This document shows positions 19,144-25,730 of a stretch of DNA of 25,730 bases, one piece after another (positions within the stretch are counted from its first letter, which is position 1; each line of letters opens with the position of its first letter). The stretch comes from Fragilaria crotonensis (lineage: Eukaryota > Bacillariophyta > Fragilariophyceae > Fragilariales > Fragilariaceae): contig JAKSYS010000785.1 of the NCBI GenBank assembly GCA_022925895.1, positions 1 through 25,730 on the forward strand. Reading direction: 5' to 3'. A model generated the notes under the pieces. That model worked only from the letters and a program-made list of their open reading frames with translations. It was not told the origin of the DNA and did no database searches. A program made the position numbers and the translations under genes.

Positions 19144-20765
19144 CTAGTCGTCATCAGAGTCCCATTCTGCCTCAACATTCTCCATTGCCCGTGCCGCTGC
19201 ATTGTTGTGAGCACCGTCTAGGTTTGCGTTATCCTGTGGGTCCTTTATTCCGGCCTTTGTCCGGCAGAAATCCATCAGCAACTTTTCCATCCGTTTCGGC
19301 TCGTCGTCACAATTCTTGTCAGCCTCCCTGTCTGCTTTCACTAACTTGCGAAGAAAATTGAACTGTTTGATGCCTGGGACTCCAGCCACCCCACTTACAC
19401 TGTCCTTGAGCTTTTCCAGTGTATTTACCGGCTGTCTTTGTTTGTTTCCTTCTCGTGATCTCCTCACCTTCAGTCGTAATTGCAGCTGCGCCACCTGCTA
19501 CCGAGTCGATGCGGGCTGCGACTTCTTCACCAGCCCTGGTTTTCCACTTTTCCAAGTAATTGTCAATTAACAACAACGCAAATGCTTCATCACTCACACT
19601 GACAATTTTTGATCCACTGGGGTCTCTTGCCTCCAAAACGAGCTGCTTTGTTTTCGCATTATTCCATGCGGTAGCCCCGCAAACACACTCAAAAAACTGT
19701 CGAAGAACCAGAGAAACGCTTTCCTCTCTTTCGGTAGTCGCTCGTCTTAGCTTGCAGAATTCATCAAAAGTGAAGAATTCCTCTTCACGATTCTTGAACA
19801 CTGTATTGATAGCTTTGACCACAATCTTTTTGCCAGACAACTCACACGTACTTCGCTTCTGATTCAAGGCCGTCTTGAACGAATTCTGGTACGTCAACTG
19901 AAATATGTATGGATTCCGTGGCCTTTCCTCCGCCAGCACCTTTTGAAAAGCTTCGTTAAATGACTTGGTACTGGTAACGAATTTGATCTGACGGAAGAGT
20001 GTGTTTTTAACAAACAAAACAATCCTCCGTACAACATTCTTCTGTGCTGTTGGAGCTTCCAACGGCATCCTGCTAACAATTTCCCTGGAATCAGCTCTCG
20101 CGGTGGTGGAGGTGGCGTACCGTGTTCTCGCTGTTGCTTGTCCTCAGAGGATTCACTGCGCCTGCCTGGGCACTGCGTCTCGACTCTTCAGTAGCTTCGC
20201 GGGCACCGCGCCTACCTTCCTCCGGCGATGCCAATGGGTCGTCGTCAAGGTATGAGTTTGCTGAAACGTAAGAATCAATTTCTGCCCCGTCATCATTATT
20301 GTCGTCGTCATCAGCCTGGTCGTCGTCGTCGTCGTCATCATCAGCCTCGTCTTCAGCGCCATCGGTGGGTTCAAAACAAGAATCATCATCCGCCGACTCA
20401 ATGTCGCCAGAATCTGACGAGGTGTTATGCACTTTTGTTGTTTTCGTTTTTTTGGACTCCTTTGTTTTTTTCTGTCTATATTTCCTCTTGTTCCCCGCGC
20501 CAACAACTCGTTTCCGTTGCGTAGAAGCTGCTGCAGCAGCTTCCGCTGCTTTAGCTGCCTCAGCAGCCTCAGCTGCCTTAGCTGCCTTAGCTGCTTTAGC
20601 TGCACGTCTTTCAGCCTTCTTCTTCTCTGCCTCTCTCCTTGCGGCACGCTCCAACGGTGTTTCGCGAACGGGTGTTTGGTCAGCTGGTGGTTCGCGAATG
20701 CGTCGCGAAGAACTCCGAAGGTTCTGAGATGGCGATGCTAGAGCAGGATTCTGTGGATTTGACAT
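19144..20765 (-). CDS. Acidic/alanine-rich protein of a probable diatom multicopy family, one intron, one frameshift
   Basis: The start is taken at MSNPQNPALASP (20765); an in-frame ATG at 20795 gives a less natural hydrophobic start. The N-terminal part has basic patches, an Ala/Lys/Glu helix (AAKAAKAAEAAEAAKAAEAAAAAS), nuclear-localisation-like lysine clusters and a long aspartate-rich tract. The frame must shift by one after SENT. A GTACGC...CACAG intron (20120-20042, 79 nt) joins it in phase 0 to KNVVRRIVLFVKNTLFRQIKFV. This core and the later KWGGWS...GIKQFNFLRKLV block resemble a protein family I associate with diatom genomes, of unknown function and possibly transposon-linked. Between GGWSP and GIKQFN one extra C in a CCC run (19376-19378) breaks the frame; the other frame then runs to EAEWDSDDD and stop. 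Without the break it would have about 510 residues. It may be a pseudogene or an assembly error; a 55-nt intron is also formally possible there but would remove the conserved block. Confidence 0.6.
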
Positions 20766-20795
20766 GCTGACAAAAGGGAATAGAGCAAGCAACAA

Positions 20796-21709
20796 GACGA
20801 AGTGTTAGCAAAAGCAACAAGTTGTATTTTAGATCGCATCAATTGAAAATGAGAGATGGATCAATTATTGCAATATTATGTTTGCTTGAAGTTCACTTTA
20901 CACGACTATATCGTATCTTTTATCCCAAACATGTCAATTTACTACAACAACTGTATGCTTTTATTTTGTTTGAATGTACATACACATTTAATACATAATC
21001 CACCGTTTTTACTCTATGATCTTATATGGATATGTATTGCTTTTCAAATACATATATGGTACACATGGACTGTACTCGCTCGGTGTCATGCATCATACTA
21101 GGTACTGTGTACATCGTTGTACACGTAATGGTATAAGTTGCAGTGTCCTGCGTTTCAATCACGTCAATAAATCTTGTTATTGGCGACTAAAAATACATTC
21201 CATTCATATACTTTTATAAATGCTATACATAGCCAAAAAATTCTATACATGTGACTTGTTGTACTTAGGGCATGATACATGACATGATGACTTTTGGATA
21301 CAAGATTCCTAAATGTGCGCAATTTTACACAATGTACAGTGTAGTATTGTAGCGCTGTTACAGTGCATACTACGGTCCTGGGAAAGTAATATATTATACA
21401 TGCATAATAAAGTCAACGCACTTATTGAAATATTGGTGTTCTGTGTTGTTCAATGGTTTTGGTGTATTTGCATTGAAGTACTATTGACTTAATATCGAAT
21501 CCACATATTCGTATCATAAATAAATATAGCGTCTATTTGTTAGATAAAAATCGAATTTATTTAGAGGGCTTGCAATAAAGTCCCAGGTGTGGAGTCCCTT
21601 AGAGTTGTGTGTACCATGTCGTATGCGCCTGGTATGCAATTTCTGACACCAGAATTGCACCATTACCTCCATTGAATCAGAACATTCAATGAAGCCTCTC
21701 GCCCGATCA
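20796..21709. other. AT-rich intergenic region
   Basis: Over 900 bp with only short incidental frames. It includes the upstream region of the minus-strand gene starting near 20765. I see no repeat or RNA gene in it. Confidence 0.5.
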
Positions 21710-21991
21710 TTGCGTTGTTGTTGATCCTTTCTTGCTGCGTGCGTTTCTTCTGCAACAACTGCACAGTCCTCGCCAGGCAGCGGGTTGATTGTCGTTTTGT
21801 GGACGAAGAGTACGGGAGGAGGACGCGCTCGCAATTGTTGTCAGTGGTCTTGCGTTGTTGTCGATCCTTTCTTGCCGCGTGCGTTTCTTCTGCAACAACT
21901 GCACAGTCCTCGCCAGGCAGCGGGTTGATTGTCGTTTTTGTGGACGAAGAGTACGGGGAGGAGGACGCGCTCGCGACTGTTGCCATTGGTC
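21710..21991. repeat. Tandem duplication, units of 140 and 142 bp
   Basis: Unit 1 is 21710-21849 and unit 2 is 21850-21991. They are nearly identical over most of their length (including CTTCTGCAACAACTGCACAG and GACGCGCTCGC) and diverge only in the last about 20 bp. Unit 2 has two single-base insertions (T and G homopolymers) relative to unit 1, so the units are out of frame with each other. Confidence 0.95.
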
Positions 21992-22184
21992 TGGTGTTGG
22001 GTTGTCTCCTCGTCGTGGTGCGTGATCACCATCCCATTCTTGTCGAACGAAGTGGCGTCGCGCGGACCTTACCTGCCAGGCAGCAGGAGAAGGCCGAACA
22101 ATGTCATCCAGTCGACGGGGGTTGGCGGTCGCGGAAGGGTAGATTCGACGTTGTCGAAGAGAAGGGTGCCGCGGGAACCGGACG

Positions 22185-24662
22185 ATGCCGACTGCGATGT
22201 CCGTTCGGAATCTAGGGCAGTCGCCCCGTGTTTTGGGGTCGCAGGCAATCGTGGACGGGGGGCGGAATCGCCTCCCCTCCAGGCGTGGGACAAGAGAGAG
22301 TCTTCCGACTCCCTCGTCGGTTATGTCGCTGTTGTCCATGGCTGTCGTACCGGAAGAAAGGCGTGCGTTCCGGCGACGGTTCCGACGTGCGAAGAAGGCG
22401 AGTGCGCCGGGGAGTGCGGCTGGTCGGTGGGTTCTTGGGTGGTCGGACGCCGATCCGTGTGGTTGCAACTGCATTTGGGTGGGAGCCGTTCCGACTGCGT
22501 TCAATTGCGGACATGTTCCCCGAATCGGGGATGCAGTCCAATTTTTTGAACGAATTCTACGTTATGGACGTTATCGTGAACCGCCGGTCGGCTCCTTTGA
22601 CTGCTGCATCGGGCGGCGGCCATGCGGTTTGTCACGCCCAGTCGTACATCCCTGACGATGGGGCACCGGATGGGGATTACCAGTTCAGGGCGGTGATCCT
22701 CTTCCTACCCCAGTGTGGGGTCTTCTACTGCAGTCGTGATCGCCACGCTGGTGATGCTGGACTGCAGGGCACATTGAGGGCTTACGACATGAGCTGGCTT
22801 CGCTTGGTCAGGACTGAATCGGAGCACTGTTTGCCATCGTACACCTTTGGTGATGACAGCTATGTGCAGCGGTTTTATTCTGATACCACATTGCCTTGTG
22901 GTACCCGTCAAGTGTCAGCGTGGAGGCTCTCGACTGGGCGAGTGCTCCCGGGTCAGCAGGTACGGTTGGTATACCGGGCAAGCCAGGGAGGGGATGGAGA
23001 GTTGCCCCTGCTCCCCCCAGACTTCATCGGCGGCATGGACTATCGGGATGTTCCTTCCGACTACCGCGCCCACGAATACCTTGACCGGCTGAAGGCTTCC
23101 TCCAGTGCAAGGGAGGGTTGTCGGCACTACGTGGACGGGGCCCGTCACACTGACCTTCCGGTCTTGCTGGATTATTGACCCCAACGTGCATCATTTCGTT
23201 GACGTGCACATCGCCATCGACGAGATCCCGGATCGGGTGTCGGTTGTCATGGTGAGGAACGTTGGGAAAATGGACCCCGTGATGATCGACAGCAGTTATT
23301 GGATGAGCTTACGGAGGTGCAGTGCAATTAAACTTGCCGGTGGGAAGGGCACTGCGAGGCGAAGTCTTCTGATGTTGGGGGATGATTGCAATTGGGACCA
23401 GGATCACCGTGAAGAAGGGCGATTCTGTCGATTGTCCCGCTGTCCACGACAAGGTTCCGTACGCTGCAAACTCGATTGTTGGGAGGATGTCGTCCGCGGG
23501 CTTGTGGTGGACTTGGCGGATGTCGGGAGCTGTTGCTTCCCCCAGGTGTACTCTGTGATAAGAGACACGGAGGTGAATTCTGGCAGGCCCGGTGGCACCA
23601 ATGGATGGCGTTGCCTTTGGTTGGGACGACTCCGACAGCGATGGCAGCGGCGGCGGCGACAGCGGCGGCGATGCGATGATGATGATGATGGGGATGACGG
23701 CGGCAACTACAACTGTGGCGTTGTTGATGATGATCACCACTGCTCGTTTGTTGGCCGATGCCCAGGCCAAGAAGACGCAGGCCAATACCGCCAACGCCCG
23801 CCGCCTGGATTTCCTAAGCAGGAAAATCAGGGGCTGCTTGCGGTGTTGGAGCGTCGGCGACGGGTTGCGTACACTATCGACCTGAGTTATAACCTGGGTA
23901 ACTCGTCTCACTTTGACGTTAACGATGCCTCGCAGGTACAGTTGTTGGACAGAGGAGATGCTTGGCTGGGGAGAACTGGTACTTCATCATGCCCAATGTT
24001 GAAGGCAAGCGACCGAATGGAACCAAGTTCACTGGTTTGGCCATAAAACTTGGCCACGGAATCGCGATCAGCTGGGATGGCAGGATTGTAAGGCACTGCA
24101 CGTCTGTTTCATGTCCTGATGGCTTGGACAGCGGTTACGTTGGTGTTGCAAAGTTCTACATCCTTCGTGAACACCCTCTACGGTGTTCACCTGCGCCAAG
24201 GAAAAGATCGTTCAGGCTGGACGTGCTGGGTGTGCTGCGAATTATCGGCCTGTTCTCCGACCCGATCCTTGGAGGGAAAGGGTGCCCAGTAAGAAGCGCT
24301 TGAACCGAAAACGTCGGCGCCGCCGGAAACACCGGGATGAATTGACGGTTGCCCAAAACCCAATTGAAGACGAGGTGATCGCAACGGCAGCCACCCTTGA
24401 AGCAGCTGCTGTCGAGCCCATCAGTGTGCGCTTGCCGAAGCACGTTGTCACGGTGTCTCGACAGCTTTCCCTTGTTGGGAGAAAGAGGAAACCGCAAGTG
24501 GAGCCAGGAATGGGGACCTCTGCGAATGGGGGTGGTGTTGATGGCGAACGAAAGGCCGTACCTAGACAGCCTACAGCAGCTGACCTGGCAATTGGTGGCG
24601 CATACAGTACCAAGAAAAAAAGAGCTGGTGATGTGCAGGGGCTACTGCGGCGGTTGACTTAA
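22185..24662 (+). pseudogene. Multiply frameshifted relic; C-terminal part 2OG/Fe(II)-oxygenase-like
   Basis: Protein-like segments switch frame repeatedly along the plus strand. 22500-23178 gives FLNEFYVMDVIVNRRS...DLPVLLDY. The next frame continues DPNVHHFVDVHIAIDEIPD from about 23178. Another frame shows GWDDSDSDGSGGGD near 23607, then YTIDLSYNLGNSSHFDVNDA (23870-23930), GENWYFIMPNVEGKRPNG (from 23965), KLGHGIAISWDGRIVRHCTS (to about 24105) and VFTCAKEKIVQAGRAG (from about 24182), ending in a Lys/Arg-rich tail. At least five frame changes are needed, so it is not translatable as it stands. The blocks recall a family I believe is multicopy in diatoms. The HFD motif and the later RHCTS are spaced like the HxD and distal His of 2-oxoglutarate oxygenases; that reading is inference. 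The true 5' end is unclear. Confidence 0.55.
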
Positions 24663-24714
24663 CCGCTTCGTTGTTACCAGGAGGACGAAGTACGGGGCAA
24701 GAAGACCTGCGTTA

Positions 24715-25730
24715 CTATTGAAAAACGAAGAACGTGAAAAATAAGTCTACTACTTGCGAACGTTCTCCCTTCCCGCAACTCGTTTGCGTTTCTTGGCCGC
24801 TGCTTCGTCTTCCTTCTTCTTTTGGTGGCAAGCTTTTCTTTCTTTGCTGCCACCTCCTTGGCGTTGTCTTGGTGTCTTCACGCCGAAGACGACTCACCAG
24901 GCAAGACATGGTGGTCAGCATCTTTGTCTCGTAATCCTCTTCGAACCAGGTGTCATCTTCAACATTGTTTTCCAGATCACTATGCTCCCGCTCAATTATT
25001 GCGTCCCATGCAAGGGACCATTCCACTTTCCTTCTGATGAGGAAAGGTAATGCCGATCCCACCTTGACGCTTTCTTTTCTCCAAATGGTGGGATGTCTTC
25101 TGTGCCAAGTAGCGGCGAGGATATCGCCTTGACATCCACAAGGAACAATGTTGGTTGTCTGTGGTCGGGAGAATAAAAATGGGGTTTATAACGCCCTATG
25201 AGGACATTGGGCGTGTTGAAGTCGGTGGGGTTAACTGGGTCAAAGGTGTGGGCGGCGTACAATCCAGGTTGCACGCTTGTCTGCCCATTCACTTCAATTC
25301 TTCTGATTGAGCTCGGAAGCTGGCGCAGATCAACGAATGTATGGATGAATGCTGAAGGTCATGCTTCTCCCCTTTCCAGTCGATCATTGCGCAATCATTC
25401 CAAGGTTTACCGTCATAACATGGATGTGCTCGGTACATGTTACCCCTTTCATCTGTACGAGGTAAAGCACCGAAGAGACTGTTGTGGCATTTGGGGCAGG
25501 CAGAAGTTTCCAGAAACTTTGACACCAGGTGGAAGTTTCACGACTGGCTCTGCGTTCCGACCGCTACGCATGTGTCCAACGACACGAGGGAATTCATCAC
25601 AGTTTTCCACACAAGGTGGAATTCACGTCAGGGTCGAATTGATGGTTGCTGGTTCCTCTCTCTGGTTCTTCTTCCCTGATGTTGGTGGCACTGCCTTTTG
25701 TCGCTCTCAACATCTGCCCAAGCAAGTGAT
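24715..25730 (-). pseudogene. Frameshifted relic with a YRAHPCYDGKPWND motif, extends past right edge
   Basis: Three consecutive minus-strand frames make one protein-like track. The first (25525-25289) has a CPKCHNSL zinc-ribbon-like pair and YRAHPCYDGKPWNDCAMIDW. The next frame takes over at about 25352 with FIHTFVDLRQLP, EVNGQTSVQPGLYAA and FLVDVKAISSPLLG. The third (from about 25080) has KVGSALPFLIRRKVEWSLAW and an acidic/basic tail to the stop at 24715. The pattern (RAHPxYxGxPWxD followed by a GLYA block) matches a multicopy family I associate with diatom genomes and suspect is transposon-derived; function unknown. Upstream of 25525 the track continues toward the window edge in broken frames. 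It converges on the oxygenase-like relic, with only about 50 bp between their ends. Confidence 0.55.

Noticed and set aside
20042-20147. Frameshift between the two halves of the acidic/alanine-rich gene
   Set aside because: A canonical 79-nt GT-AG intron in phase 0 explains the frame change without damage, so I preferred splicing here.
21707-22504. 265-codon minus-strand ORF rich in Arg, Ser and Pro
   Set aside because: It is antisense to more protein-like plus-strand segments, spans the out-of-frame 140-bp tandem repeat, and has the arginine-rich composition typical of shadow frames in GC-rich DNA.

Overview
The window looks like nuclear DNA of a stramenopile alga, most likely a pennate diatom. 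The evidence is short GT-AG introns of about 60-90 nt, a probable thylakoid-lumen protein at the left edge, histone-methyltransferase-like and Golgi sulfotransferase genes, and several gene families that I associate with diatom genomes. No prokaryotic operon logic applies, and I saw no rRNA, tRNA or CRISPR array.

Left third (1-9,261). A partial plastid-lumen-type protein (+) converges on a CRAL-TRIO (Sec14-like) lipid-binding gene (-), which has one intron and one single-base frameshift. Next comes a long single-exon protein of unknown function (-) with a guanine-quadruplex-like motif in its upstream region. A DDE transposon of about 3.58 kb (+) follows. Its transposase ORF is intact, it has imperfect terminal inverted repeats, it is bordered by TA dinucleotides, and it carries an internal 24-bp inverted repeat.

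Middle (9,262-13,875). A carbohydrate-type sulfotransferase (+) has a signal-anchor exon that can be recovered upstream by proposing a short intron. It converges on a three-exon gene (-) of about 1,062 codons. That gene encodes two CXXC zinc fingers, two MBD-like segments, Tudor-like segments and a divergent SET domain. It is a probable chromatin reader/methyltransferase, built partly by duplication of an exon-bounded module and carrying a recent 111-bp tandem duplication.

Right half (13,876-25,730). This is repeat-rich, gene-poor DNA. It holds a possible retropepsin relic, a minisatellite of about 35 bp, a degraded and internally duplicated copy of the SET-gene 3' portion, and an AT-rich spacer. 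A nucleoplasmic-looking acidic/alanine-rich gene (-) follows, with one probable intron and one frameshift, then a 140-bp tandem duplication. The right end has two convergent, multiply frameshifted gene relics of families I believe are multicopy in diatoms. One relic preserves an HxD...H pattern that suggests a 2-oxoglutarate/Fe(II) oxygenase fold.

The most notable items are the CXXC/MBD/Tudor/SET gene with its dead copy about 7 kb away, the transposon with a SAP-like insertion in its catalytic domain, and the oxygenase-like relic. All family assignments come from motif reading, without database searches.
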